Shown in pieces: positions 1-13,400 of a DNA stretch of 64,000 nucleotides; position 1 is the stretch's first letter, and every line of letters begins with the position of its first letter. The stretch is from Promerops cafer (lineage: Eukaryota > Chordata > Aves > Passeriformes > Nectariniidae): assembly GCA_013398275.1 (NCBI GenBank), contig VZSE01008843.1, positions 496,953 to 560,952 on the forward strand, given 5' to 3'. The position numbers and the translations under genes were made by a program. Under the pieces are notes generated by a model. The model was given only the letters and a program-made list of their open reading frames with translations, searched no databases and was not told the DNA's origin.

Positions 1-719
1 TTTCCTGGAGTTCACTTCCCCCTTCCTTCTTCATGACCTAGACTATTTCTGCAGGAAGGCACCTATTCCCACTGTAGTGGTTGCTCCCTCTGAGATCAAT
101 GACTACCAAGCCAAAACAGGCCTCACCTGTACAGCCACGACCCTGTTGTTCCCATCTGGGAGAGCCAGTCGGGTCACCACTGCAGCAGAAGACAGAGGAT
201 GTCTGCAACACACTTAAATCTGCTGGGGTAAAATGGCTGACAAAAGCCACAAAATCTCAGCATCAGCAGCCATCCTCAGATATGCCCTAGCAGGTGGTTT
301 TCCTGCAGGGCTTTACTTGTCCCCATCTCTGTACTTCCCCTGTGCTAGATTTCATATGACAAATATGAATCCTGTTAATGCATCCTTGGAGAAAATAACT
401 GTGAGTGTGGTTGATATAGCTGAGGAGTCTGAGGAAACTCCACGCCTGCTGTTGTCCTGAATGCCTTTACGAAATAATTGTTTCATAGGATCTCCATGGG
501 ATCTTTTATTTTCAAACCTAGACTTGCATCATCAGCAGATGTAACCCCTATGTGCTGCTGTTCAAGAGAGGAAGGTTTTGAAAGACCCCAGCCTATATTA
601 CAAAGCCTCACTTCAGCTTTTCCTTCAGGACAAGAGGGCAGCACAGATAACCCCTGCTGAGGATAACTCTCCTACCAGATAGCCATCCACACTACAGGAT
701 GGAATCTGGGCTAGATTCC
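1..719. other. Intergenic, nothing recognised
   Basis: This is TG 3' flanking sequence. Short open frames exist on both strands but none has a recognisable domain, splice context or codon bias. The end nearest 720 may be further decayed 3' sequence of the adjoining old CR1 copy, but I cannot align it by eye. Confidence 0.6.
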
Positions 720-1475
720 CAGTTCACTTGAGAAAATTTCATGTGAAATAGTGGCAAAAGCCTTCCTGCAGTCAAGGTGAAATCACACCACAGCAACTTC
801 ATCCTCTTCTACAGTACATACACTGTCTCTGATACCTTTAAGATCTGTCAAGTCTGCTGTTCTTTTAATCATGATTTGATTTTCAGAGTGCTCCAAAATG
901 GTCTGTTCCACTTGTTTCAATGTTTTTTCTAGGTGTTGACAGTATGCAGATTGGTTGATAATTCACTAGCTCTTCCCTTTCCCTCAGAACATCAGACCCA
1001 TATCTGCCTTTTCTCTCCCTCCTAAGTCTCATATATCCTTCAAGAGAGTGGCTAGACAGTTTTGCAATTTGAACCACAACAAAAAAAAAAAGTCCCTTAG
1101 CCTGCCTTTTGCCTGCTGACTGCTGAATTGCTCCTCCCCCCTCACTGGTATAACCATGTTAGTTATTGCAGTTTTAGTGAAGGCTGAAAGGTGAAAGGCA
1201 TTAACCACCTCAGACCTCCAGGCATTATCAGCTTTTCTTCCTCACTAAGTGAAGGCCAGCTTCTTCCTTCATCTTCCTCCTTCTGCTGAAATATTAATAA
1301 GAAGCTCTTTGCTACCTTTCACATCCCTTGCTAGTTGTGTTTTGTTTTGTGCTTTGGCCTTTATGATTTTCTTCCTATATGCTCCAGCAATTATTTTATA
1401 GGCATCTTTAGTAAACTGACCTAGCTGCTACTTCTTGCATGTCCTTAAAGAGCATTTGTCTGATGCCTGGAATTG
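720..1475 (-). mobile_element. Ancient CR1-like LINE fragment (linker and RT remnants)
   Basis: Reading the minus strand from high to low coordinates gives decayed LINE ORF2 pieces in the correct order. Near 1440-1330 is KAKAQNKTQLARDVKGSK, the CR1 linker between endonuclease and reverse transcriptase. Near 975-920 is NYQPICILSTPRKNIET, matching the RT block NYRPxSLxSTPGKxxE. Near 775-740 is LDCRKAFATISHEIF, matching LDFSKAFDTISHxIL, with the first catalytic Asp region still visible. Stops and frameshifts interrupt it throughout, so it is a dead, old copy. The LINE assignment is secure. The CR1 subfamily is not determined. Confidence 0.75.
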
Positions 1476-4012
1476 CCAGTCCATACCACTGTATGATTCA
1501 CCTCCAAGCTGGAGACTGGGGAAAACCAGGATCCTCTACCAAATCATTTCCACCAGGATGAAGTTGCTAAGAAGAAATATTCTAGGATCATCTCTTCTGT
1601 GAGCAAAGAGAAACTTCAATATTGCACTGGATTGAGAAGCAGGTGCCTGACAAAGAGTTGTGCCATCAAATGGCAGAAGGTGTCAATCCTCTGTATTCAA
1701 TTATAGATGTCTCTTTTTTACACTCTCTTTGGAAATTGAGACATGGGAATTTTGAAGAGGAATAGGATATTGAATGATCTCAAACTCACATCCCTGTGCA
1801 TGAATCCTCTCCCACGTTTTCTTAAAATTTTGCTCTTTTGCTCTAGAAAAAGTCAGAATGGCAACACATCCTCACCAACAAGCCTAAATCTGGCATTTCT
1901 TGTGTCATCTCCCCTGGCAGCTGCAAGTACTTGCTGAGGGATAGATGTTTCCACTGTGTGTTCCTGTGGAGGAGTGTGGTCTGTCTTGTGCTGGAGTAAA
2001 TTATCTGCTGTTTGAATTATTGTCATGAATGATAAAACAGATGTTTCTTATGCATGAACTTTTCATGATCTTGGGCTGCAGGCTGGCGGGAATATCAAAT
2101 ATTATTACAGCATGGAACAAGGAGTTGTAATGGGCATATAAATTCCAAATCTAGCTCCCGATGATATAGTTTTTTCCACAGCTTATCCCCTAAACCACAC
2201 ACGTGCTAGTTCTTGCACATCCAGCAGCATTTTCTCTACCAATTCTTAGCTGGAACTGAGACTTCTGGCAAATTATTTGGAAATCTCCATAAAATGTATA
2301 CTCCTGCTTCCTCAGCTAATGCTAAGCTCAGTGCCCTTCAGTGTGCTCAAGGTTCTTGGGCATGATTGTTTCTGTTGCCTTGTCCCAGGTGAGAATGTCT
2401 ATTCTTACACCTACCATTAGCATGCCCTGGGCTTTGCAGGAGAAAATGCATCAAAGCCCTTTGCAGTGCTCCAGGGACACAAAGCAGCTATAAAGCAAGC
2501 TAAAGCAGTTAATTGCTCTGCTTCCCCAAAGCAACATAAAGGAGTTGGAGCTCCCTGGAGAATCCAGCATTTAGAGAGTAGTTTCTGTTGTATGAAAGGC
2601 ACAGCTCTTAAAGTCATAGACATAATGCTCAAAGGGATTTTAGATGACACAATCCAACTTTTCCCACTGAGGTGGGCTGAAGGTTAGAGGCAGGTTACAG
2701 CTGATGATGTTTGCTCACGCCTTTTTATGAACTGAAGGTGTTTATACAATACGTGTCTGGAGACAGCTTCGTGCCTGCCCGTGCAGAATGGCTGAGCTCT
2801 CAGAGGAGATTTGCACACCAAATCCTCAGCCTACTCTTTCTGTTTGCTGTGCAATTTTCATACCCACTGTTGAGCAGCTGACAGGAACCAGCACTGGACA
2901 CAGCAGCAGACCTCTCTTCTTCCAGTAGCCCCTGGCACTTGAAAGTGGATTCAAACTTGTCACCATATGGAACTTTGTGACCCTGCATTTGGGATCCAGG
3001 CCAAGCCTTCCTCCAGCTGCACTGCTGGCAGACAGCAGTGCCCCGTTGAGAGCTGCCTTTCCAGTGAGCTTGAGTACATGTAGCAGAGCTGAATATCCCT
3101 GACATTCTGCACATGTTGATCTGAGGTCAGCTCTAGATTATGTGACTTCCACATTCTCTTGTTGTAAACAGAAAAAAAAAAAGGACTTTTTGTATAAGTT
3201 ACTCTCATATTTAGCAATTCCTTGCAGCACTTCCTTGCACTCAGCCTACTAATCATGAGGTTAAGGAAATACTGCTTGAAAGACGTGGTAATAACTTGGA
3301 ACCCAGCACAAGCAGTAAAAAAACTGCACTGCTTCAGGAAATATTGACATTATCTTATAAATACAGCATATCTGCATAGTCTCTGTCTTAGCACATATGG
3401 ACGTGTTAGAGGAAATTATATTACATCATCACATTATCATGTGCAGTTGGCCAGAATTTGGGGAGCTGTTCCTTAACTCCAAGATCAGATGAGACCAAAA
3501 ACAGGAAAGAAACAAGTGACAGATAGAGCTGCATCAAGACAGAATGTTCAATTTTTTAGAATAATTTTTCATCTGAGACAGTTTTACAGTGGTAGAGATA
3601 TAAACCCATCTTCTCCCAGTTTGGTCAATTTCTGTGTAATGAAGTTCTTTGTATTCAGTCTATTCATGTGTTGAAGTCATTTGCTTGGCTGTATCCTAAA
3701 ATAGCAGGCACATCTATTTTCCTTTACCATATGGAATATGAGTAATTGTAACACAGGCCAGAGCAATGCATTCAGTTTGGCCCTGTATGGTACTCACATC
3801 AAACCCTCAGCAACAGGGAAGATCTGTACGACCAACAAAAGTGTATTCATAGTATCTGCCATGGTAGGAGGCACACCTGAGCTGTCTGGTCTGCAGTCAC
3901 AGCCAGCTGAGCCAGTGGAGTTCATGGGTTAGTTTATCCACCCACACACAGGTGTGTACTTCTGAAGGTGAACCATCCCCTCAACCCTACATTCCTGCTT
4001 GGTTGTCCCATG
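1476..4012. other. Intergenic, nothing recognised
   Basis: I see no coding exon, RNA gene or clear repeat here. Open frames at 2417-2687 and 2800-3256 overlap each other on both strands and show no family resemblance. An 11-base A run lies at 3173-3183. Confidence 0.55.
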
Positions 4013-4130
4013 GAATCACAGTTGTAGAATCACAGAATGGTTTGTGTTGGAAGGCACCTCAAAGATCATCAAGTTCCAACACCTCTACTGTGGGCAGGGA
4101 CATCTTCCACCAGCCCAGGTGGCTCAAAGT
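4013..4130 (-). mobile_element. CR1 LINE 3' end fragment
   Basis: The sequence reads as the reverse complement of an avian CR1 3' UTR. It has the degenerate tail units aatcaca and tagaatcacagaatgg, then tttgtgttggaaggcacctc, then a CR1-typical run through gttccaacacctctactgtg. The 3' end of the element is at the low coordinate. It is 5' truncated, as most CR1 copies are. Confidence 0.85.
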
Positions 4131-4569
4131 TTGACCACACAGGGAACCTGCGTTGGTTTGGTCACATACAGAGATCTGTACTGTTTGGTCTCAGAACTAC
4201 TCACTGACTTCTGTAAGAATCTGCAGATGTCACCCTTCCATGGAACTGAATGGTTTGGGGATTTGCATTTGTTTGGTTTTTTTCCACGAGGAAATTTGCT
4301 ACGTGGTGGAAATGACTCATTGTTGGAAATGCAATGCCAGATATGTATGTGGGAGTCTGAGCTAGCAGCCAGGCTTGACGCGCTTGATTTCTACCAATAA
4401 ATGAAGAAACATAAGTCAAAAAGAATAGAGAAAATTTGAGGAACTCATATATCCTGCTTTATAATCCTCTGTTAAAAACCAAAATATGCCTACACATGTG
4501 AATGAAATGGGCTCTGAAATCTCTGTACAGTAATATATAGATACACCTACATCTTTACAGGTTTTAAGA

Positions 4570-5250
4570 CCATCTTTCTGTGAATTGTAAGCCACAGAAT
4601 ATCACCCAGTTGCCTCCAATCAGATCATGCTAAAAGATTACCTTGAAAAGCCCCCAGCCATGGCTGGAAACAGCAGGAGCCTGAGCAGCCACCACTCCTC
4701 TTGCTGACTTGTTTCAGCAATCTAGTCATTCTGCCTTTGAAGAGACTGGTAGGTCTTGCCTCCAGCTCAGCTTGTCTCATGTTAACTAATAGTTTTTGTA
4801 TTCTGCACAACTTCTCTTGCTATTTTCTCCATGACTCCAAGAAGCATCTCATTCTTCTTACCTAGTAACTCACAGAAGCCAAATTTTCTAATAACTTGCT
4901 TATTTTATTGTGAGATATTTTCTTGCTGCCCTATTGTTTTTGGGCTTTTTCTATGGCTTTTCTCTGATTCCTCTGCAGTTTTTCAGCATCCCTTTAAAAA
5001 CAGAATTATCAGGCCAAGGTGTAATACTCAGGTACACACTGCTGCTACAAAACCAGGTAGAGATCACACCCCTTCTCTTACTCACTTTCCTCTCCTGTAT
5101 AAGTCTGATGATCACATCAATGATGTCGTTTCCCCCAGCATCATTCTTAACGTTCAAATTCATCTGTGCATCCAGTATCATCTTTAAGTCTGCTTTGGTC
5201 TGCACTTCTAGGACTCAGCTGCCATCTTTATTCACTCACAGTTACTTTGA
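4570..5250 (-). mobile_element. Probable ancient CR1 fragment (3' region)
   Basis: The region resembles the reverse complement of an old amniote CR1 3' end. It starts with a cacagaatatcacccagt block typical of the 3' UTR. It continues with a CT-rich stretch including gattcctctgcagtttttca and agaattatcaggccaaggtg, which corresponds to the C-terminal ORF2 text I associate with these elements. The match is from memory and quite diverged. The overlapping frames at 4831-5260 are treated as non-genic. Confidence 0.5.
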
Positions 5251-8200
5251 ATGGCCCTAATTTACAAAATGTTTCATCATCTCATTATTATTGCCTAAGT
5301 GTGGGAAAAAATTAGGAGTCTGACAAGATTTATGCCATTGGGAAGATCTAGTTTCAACCCCAAAGCTGCTGATAAAAACTTGGGTTTGGACCAATCTCTC
5401 TGAAATCCACTAAGAGATCCATTGCTTGATAAAACCTACTCACTAAAAAAAGTAAATAAATCGATAACTGCCAGTTAATTGTTTTTTTAATCCATTAATA
5501 TTTGTGCTTCCATGTTGTACGGGGCATATTTTATCATAGGTTATTTATAAAATTATGTGGTACTAAAATTCTAAAATATCTAGAGCATGTTCAAGCTATT
5601 CAGTCTCCTTATTCAGTTTACTGCCATATACAAAGTATCAGTTTTGAAAAATAAGAGCCATTTTCATATTAACATGTCATTAACAGTCATTAATTACAGC
5701 CCTAGCCTTAAGCCTTATTGTTGATTTATGAATGTCTCTTTTTAATACAAACAGCTCGTTGGCTTCAAGCCTATCTTTGCATTGTCTTGTCCAACAAACA
5801 TTGGCAGAGAATTAACATTTTTCCAGTCATTTGTAGTTTCCCCAGTACTGTGAGATTAAAAGGAGCCATTAGGGAACCAGACACGACATCAGCTTCACTT
5901 TAAGATGCCTGAGTCAAAGTTATCCAAACCTGATGTTGTTTCTTGCTCTCGGAAGCACTACAGGCTCAGAAAGGAGTTTGTCATTCTCATGTGATCTCAG
6001 TGTATCACCCTTCTTGCTCCCAAATGCAGACTGGAAGCATGCTACCTTCACTGTTACTGGCATTTGAGTTTCTCCTGACATACTTAAAAATCCCCTCCTT
6101 CTTCTTGCCTTTGGCCCTTTTAACTCTGGATAGTGTCCAGCTTCTCTTATCAACCACGTAATTAGAAATAAATCCCAAAACATATTCCCAACCTTTTCAT
6201 TTGTAATATTGTTTGATTTTTTAATTGTTTGCACTTATTGCTTTTACTTGACAATTGTACTTCTAAATAAAACTACTGTGGGTTTTTTTTTCTTTTCTGA
6301 TGTTTTGACACCATTTTTATCAATAAAGTCCAGCTGCTATCCCTGATGACTCTTGCTTTCCTTTCTTTAGTGCATTTTTGGTTACAATACTTGAGTGTAT
6401 GGGCAAACGTCACTGTTTCCATTTCTATTATGAGAAATGCTGAACAAGTGATAAAAAGAGTTTGAAACTTCAGGAGGAGACTCCCAGCATACAGACACAT
6501 GGAGCATCCAACAATAATAGCTAAAAATATAAATCAGTACAAGCAATCTATGGGTGATTTTGTTAAAGCATCTACCAGAAGGCATCAGAGCAGTGCACAG
6601 GGTATTGGTTTGATTATTGGGATAATTAGGCCACTGGCTGACCTCTGACACCACCTGGTTGTGTGACCACTTTCAACTCTTTCTCTGCATTTGTTGAACA
6701 GACAACATTAAATAAATAACATTAAATAAATTGCATAATAAATATCTATGTTTAAGAAGAGTTCAGTGAAGACTACAGATGCAATCATAAATCTGATGTT
6801 CTTAACTGTTGAAGACTTAGCTAGCAATGAAAAATTTTTCCACTGCATATTTCCCCTTGTTTGTTTGCTTTTTTTATATGCAGTTTCCCAGGAATTTGGG
6901 GTTTTTTACTGAAGGAAGAAAGCAGCTTTCTTTTCATACATTGCTGTTTGTTTGCTTGGTTTTCTAATATGCTGCTCCCATGGATTTCTCCTTTTTTTGT
7001 GGTAAGGGAAGAATCCCACAATGTTTTTTCATCATTTTCCACACTCAGCAGCAGCAGCACAGCTCGAGCCGTGTCTCGGGCTCCAGAGCAGAGATAGAGC
7101 TGGTCTGAAGCCCTTGCAGGAAACCTCTGAGCCACAGCCTGCAGGTGTTGAGCAGTGCTGTGCTGCTGAGCCTGATGTGGTGGGCACAGGTGAGTTTACA
7201 CAGAGATCTTGTCTTTTTTTGCCTCCTGCTTTTATGTCTCTGTACTCCTGTCAGTGGTGTTTTACTGACATAGATCGTGCTGTATAAAACATGAATATAT
7301 GTGGCCACACATTCATGTTCCAGCATTGTTAACAGGCTCACAGAATTTTCTTGAGAATCACCTGTGACAGAAAAATGCTGGTTTTAATTCTAAAGTTCAG
7401 CTCAGGTGAATACATCTGGAATTCCACAAAATAAAAGGAAAAGGCAAATCTCTTAACCCTAGCCTTCCTTGCAGTGAAACTTTTAGTGCCATCACACAGA
7501 AAGGCTCTTCTTGCATTTCTCAGAAAGATTAGAATAGTGCAGGAAGTCTGACAAATGTCTCTATAACTCTTCCTGTGCTATGACAAGGTTAGGTTAAATA
7601 TTTGTGTTGCACAAATCTTATGCTGCATTACCGCTGAGGCTGTTGCTGAGCACGATGTGAGCTACCAGCTGTGAAGGCAGTGCAGGAGACACAGGGAGCA
7701 GAGGAGGCTACTGAAATCTGTGGAGGATTTCTTTGCAGATGATGGGACTACTCCTGGCAGGGCATGTTCCTCTCCATAAAGCTATCACTGGCTGATCTTT
7801 CAAGGGCTGACTGCCACCAGCTGCAATCTACTCTGGAACACTTTTTAGGAAACTACTAGAAAATGTGATTTCTTTAGTCATTCAAATTAATTACAGATTG
7901 AACATTTGCATAGGAAGCTTAAACTCATGTCTGTATTTCCTTACTGCCCTCAGAATTTTTTTATAGTGGGTCTTGTTCTGAAGGTGCTGGAAAATATGGT
8001 TTTATTGGAAATTCTCTTGAAGAGTTGCAAACGACATGTTATAAACTCAAAGTTCTGTGTTTGTCTCTTTGTTTTTTTTTGCTGAGGCTACTTACTAGTC
8101 CCACACAGAAGTTCTTGTTTTGATGATTTCAGCTTGCATGATGCAAAACATGAACGACACCAGCAAGAGCCACATGACCTATTGGTTGACCCCAATCTCT

Positions 8201-10171
8201 GAGCGAGTTACCTGTTGTTCCCACTCTTCCTTAGTGAATATTGGGGGATACATTCCCTCTGTCAGATAACACCACCCAAAATATACCTTCAAGTCCAGTC
8301 CCTTGATCATTCACTTTGACTTAATACTGATTGTAACTTGTACTTTCTTTTGGACTGAACTGTCTCTTCCTGAAAAACAAAACCTGTCATGGGGCACAAT
8401 TCAGCTTAAAAGTCCTTTCCACTAGACAGGAAAAGTCTGCAATATACATAGCTCCAGCCCTCACATCAACCCTCCAGCCCTGCATTCTCCAGCACAAGCA
8501 TTAGTCCAAGGCAGGTCATGCAGTCTGATGGCTCATTCCATGAAAACACCCCTGGTCCACACAGTGGTCCACAAACTGCTTCAAACAGCTGAAGCAGAAC
8601 TAAAGCACATAAATTGGTAATGATATCTCAGAGGCACAGAGCACCTGATGCCAGGAAAACACCAGTGCCAACTGCTGCACACTGTGGCAACCAGAGAGTG
8701 TCAGCCATGAATGATGTGGGCACAAGGTTTCTGCACCACTTGGCACTGGGCCCATATTCACCCTTGAATGGCTATAATAAATACATTTAATATACATGCA
8801 GCCCGAAATGTCCTTGCCCATACAATTTACAAAGTCTGCCCATTTGAGTTGTCTGTGTCTACTTCTCTAGCCTTGAGAGAGGTTTAATCTTTTCATTCTT
8901 CATAAATTATTCATATTAAACATTTTAAAAGTTGAAATAACCAAACAACATATTTTGATCCATGTCTAACACACATGAATAACACACTTGATCTTTCACT
9001 AAGCAGCCACCTCCAGTAGTGTAGAACATACCAGTATCCATAAATGGTGAAAGAACATTGGAACATTGGAATCCTCAACAGCCATCCAAACAATAAAAAA
9101 AAGTCTGTTATTTTCACAATGTGTAATGGGAATGCTATTTGTGATGCATCATACTCTTTACACACTGCAAGAAGTATCCTCTGTTACTTGAATCCCATCA
9201 TTTCCCTTGGAAAAGGGTCATGGAAAAGAAACCCACAAATCTGATGTTTAAATAACATTGTAGGCCTGACTGCAACCCATGACCATAATGAAAATGCCTA
9301 ATTAAGGTTTCCAATTTACCCCTAACTCACTCCACATTGCTCAAGCATTACAGCATATGTCTCACGTTGTGCTTGCAGTGAGATCCCTCAGGGACTGAAG
9401 AGTCCCTCCACACCCAGGCAGTTTGGGTCAATCAGAAAGTATTTTATTAGCTCTGAGTGATCTTTAATGTTATTTGAATACTGCAGTCTGAGTAGTAGAC
9501 TCCAGCTTTTACAATAACATTCAAATAATTCAAGGGTAGCCTAAATATGGCAATTTTATTAGCAAAGCTGCTAAAGGTTACTGCTTGATTTTTTCCTTCT
9601 ACCTCTACAACATACAAAGAGAAAGAACTAAACAAAGGTCTTAGGAGACAGGACTTTCTTACAAGGTTTCTAGGTGACTTTGAACTATCACTTAGGTCCA
9701 CATTTAGCCTGTCTAACTTTGATTTGAGGCTAACTACAATGTCAAAGGATGAGAAAGACAGAGAAGGTAAAAAAGGAGTAGAAGCTTTCAGAGAGAAGTT
9801 CATTATGCATTAATGAGGATTGTCCAGTTGACCAACCTTCTTTGAAAGTTTCAGGAACCTTGCCCAGCTATTTTCCTGCTGGAGGGTGTTCAGTCCAGGA
9901 AGTAAACTAAATAAAAGATATTTGGGCATATGTCTCCAGGCAGCAGATCTGTAACTGGTAAACATTTGCCTTTGTGTAATGGGGAGCACTGCAAAAATAT
10001 TCCCTAGAGATCAAGAGATGTTGCATCCACAGTAGCTCAGCTGCTCCAGCGCAGTCCTGTAAGTAGGATATGATGTGCATTGATCCCGAAACTCACTCAG
10101 AGGGTACACTTCTCCCTGGCCTGTGTGAATTACTTTCATAGGGTGTTAGCTCAGACCAGTTTAAATTCAAA
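5251..10171. other. Intergenic, one exon-like island
   Basis: I see no assignable coding sequence. A 141-base segment at 7049-7189 has splice-site-like borders and is listed separately. A few T-rich stretches occur. Nothing else stands out. Confidence 0.5.
7049..7189 (+). other. Exon-like island of unknown identity
   Basis: A pyrimidine-rich tract ending in cacactcag is followed by 141 bases that are more GC-rich than their surroundings, then a consensus donor, GTGAGT at 7190-7195. One forward frame is open across it, with phase 1 at both ends, but the peptide (for example AAAAQLEPCLGLQ) matches no family I know. No partner exon is visible. It may be an exon of an unannotated transcript or a chance arrangement. 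Confidence 0.25.
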
Positions 10172-10410
10172 GAGGGTAAATTTAGATCAGATTTTAGGAA
10201 GAAACTCTTTATTGTGAGAGTGGTGAGGCACTGGCACAGGTTGTCCAGAGAAGCTGTGGATGCCCCAGCCCTGGAGGTGTTCAACACCAGATTGGACAGG
10301 GCCTTAAGCAGCCTGGTCTAGTGGGAGGTGTCCCTGCCCAAGGTGGACAGTTGGAACAAAGAGATCCTTATGTTCCCTTCCACCTCAAATTGCTCTATGA
10401 TTCCATGATG
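10172..10410 (+). mobile_element. CR1 LINE 3' fragment
   Basis: The forward strand matches the end of avian CR1 ORF2 and its 3' UTR: agggtaaatttagatcagat, then ggtgaggcactggcacaggt, then ccctggaggtgttcaacacc, ending tgctctatgattccatgatg. Translation gives RVVRHWHRLSREAVDAPALE, the familiar CR1 C-terminal RVVxHWNRLPREVV motif. It is 5' truncated. Confidence 0.88.
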
Positions 10411-13400
10411 ACCAGCCTGACTCTGGTATTGCTCTGGTGAACAGCACATCCAAAGAAGCACAGCAGAACAGTTGAAGAAGAGCTGAAGCTTTGCTCTTGC
10501 TGTTCTTGTTAGTGCCTGGTTCATCTGGCCTTGTCCAAGACAGTAGTTTATCCACTGACATCCTGCTGCTCATTGTAAATTGGTATTTACCACACACACA
10601 CTTCTTTAGGAGAAACCCAAGTTTATAGCAAATTGAATACCATCTCAATGTGAAATGTTTGCATTTGTAAATTTGCTTTGCTGCTATTTTAGCTTTTATT
10701 AACAATTGTATTTATTTTTACAGAGGCAGTGTTTTTCTTTTCCCATGTCTTACAACATGACTAAGAGAGACACAGAGAATTAACCCTTCTACAACCAGAC
10801 CACTGAATCCCAAAGCACACCCAGCCAAGCTGCAGAGCTACGGACACACTGCTCATGGGAAAACCACTATACCTGTGAGGGTTCCCAAAACCCTCATTGT
10901 TTTACTCTCTTTGTACAGAGAGTACACATTTTTCTAGAAGTTTGTGCCCTTAGTGAGCCCAGTGTAATAAACTATTATTATAACCGAGTTATGACATCTT
11001 GGTTCTGCCAACTTCCTCAGTGAGTGAGGAAGACCTGCCACAGACCTACTGAGTCTAGAAACTAATTTCAATTTTGAAGATAATTTTCATTGTGAAGGGG
11101 TCTGTAAGCTATGTCTACATCAAGTGACAACCACATAGCCTGTAGTTACTCAGATATACTTTAAACTGACTAGGGCAAGGAGCAACAACTCAGAGCTTTA
11201 ATGTGGATTTGTTTTCCGGGGCAGATAAACCAGCCTACCCCTAGGCTGCTAATAACACCTGAAGGAGAGTGTTGGCATGGGACAAAACTGGAATGGCTTT
11301 GGTGCTGGCGTTTAAACTTTCCGTATGACCATGGCACAGGCAGGTCTATTCCCCGATTTTAGCGCTACAGCTGTAGCCACACAAACAAGTCTGAATCCAG
11401 CTTGATGTTCCTAATCCTGATGAATGCCTGCAAGTTAGCATAGGCACTAAAAGTTCCAGAGGGTCGTACTTTATTAAGACCTCCTGTTATTTCAGAGGCA
11501 GTGTTGTTTCATGGCAGTCGAGGCTCACATTTTTACAGGACATAAGACAAAGAGGGGTCAGTTTGCCAGGAATGGATGTGCTCATTCCCCCTCCATATAT
11601 GTATCACAGATGTCTCACAAGACAAAAAGCTAAAACTGTTCTGCAGTAGCACAGATAATTTATGTTCCCCTTCCACAGCTAACTGTCCTTCCATGATTAC
11701 AAAATATTTCCTTCTCTTTCTTCCTTAAAAAAAAATAAAAGAAGCACTGGTTGGGATGCTTGGTGGGATGACGGAATATCTGTTTCACTGAAATAGGGGA
11801 CTGTGCTGGCTAAATATTGATGTGTGGAGCGTAACTTTTATGTAAGTTGTCATCTTTAAATGCTCAGCATCTGTTCTTCACAGAAGATGCCCTCTGTCTC
11901 TGCAGAGTGAACACACAACAAAGACTGTGATGCTGAAATATTTTGTGTTCTGGGATTTAGAATGTCTCTTTTCTTAGGGCAGGATGTAATAAAAAATTAA
12001 CCTATGGATGATTAGGAAGTGTTTAACAAGGGTAGGAAGGCAGGCAATGTTTTTTTACTCAACCCATGATGAAGCCCCATGATGGCTAAAATAAGCTTTT
12101 GTCCTGAAATGAAATACAGACTTGAAGTTCAAAAGTAGAACCTGTGTTGCCAACTTGCAATTCTGAGACAAAACTGTGGGGGTTTACTGGAACTAAAGCA
12201 GCTCATGTCTTCCAAAATAAAACACAAGCCCAGTCATGGGATGAGAAGTCCATCAGAGACTGAAACCATGAAAGATCTAATCATCAGATGTGATGACAAG
12301 GGGAAACACCCAAGGGTCGATCTCTTTTTTAGTAAAAGTTGCTCTTTTTTTCTCATTATAAGACTAGCTAAGGGCAAACCTTTTTTGTACTCTTTTAATT
12401 TTTGTTTCTGGATCATTGTTTATAGGAAATAGGATGGAAAGGTTTCATATATAATTCTATGATTTATTGTTCTTGGGTTTGAATTTATTTGGGCACATTA
12501 TTCTTCTGTGACTAATTATATTTGCTTTAATGTCATAAACATGTTCTAGAAGAGGTTTTCTGTATTTCTTTTGTCTTCTTCACTGTGTAGCAAATACAAA
12601 TTTTTCCTAAAGAAAACCTCTCCAGAATCTCACAGTTCTTGTTAGTGAATATTTATTACTCACAAAAATTTGCTCAAGAACTAGGATTAAAATCACCCTT
12701 AGCTTATTATCACATATAGCCATAAAATAAAAGAAGATATGACTGCAATCTATGTTGTTGTCCATGCTCCAAGTGCTGTTCTTTAATTACACAGTGTCTT
12801 TAATAACACAGCGTCTCAGCCGTGGCATGGAGGATGAGCATGTTACTGTAAACAGATTCTTTTCCTGCTAGTTCTTCCCCAGGAATTCCAGTTCCATCAC
12901 CGATTCAAAAACTACAGGACAAGGTTAGCATTAATATTGCTCCACACTCAGAATTTGGAACTGTTTTCATTTGCCTGCCACATTTTTACACAAATAAATT
13001 TGCCTTTTCAACCGAACCATGAGGGTTAGAAATGTACTTTTATTTAAAAGAACAAGCAAAGCCTTCCAAAATCACACGACTTCAAAGCTGTCTTTTGAAT
13101 GAAAACAAAAAATTATGGGTCTTTTAATGATATCATTGTTCTTCCAGGTTTATTCTTAGCAGTTTGAAAGTCTGATCCTGCCACTCTTGCTAAATACGAT
13201 ATAGGATGGAGTTCAAGGCAGAGTTCATCAATCTGGCTATGTAAAAGTTAAGATGTCTGAGCTAAGATAATCATCCTGTGTTGACATTCCAGAGTCACCA
13301 GAAGAAGACAGGGATTGGGGAGTCAATTTATTTTAAACACCTATTTTAGTATGAGAACAATTTACCCCTGGGATTGACTAAAGAGGGCATGTAGCTCACC

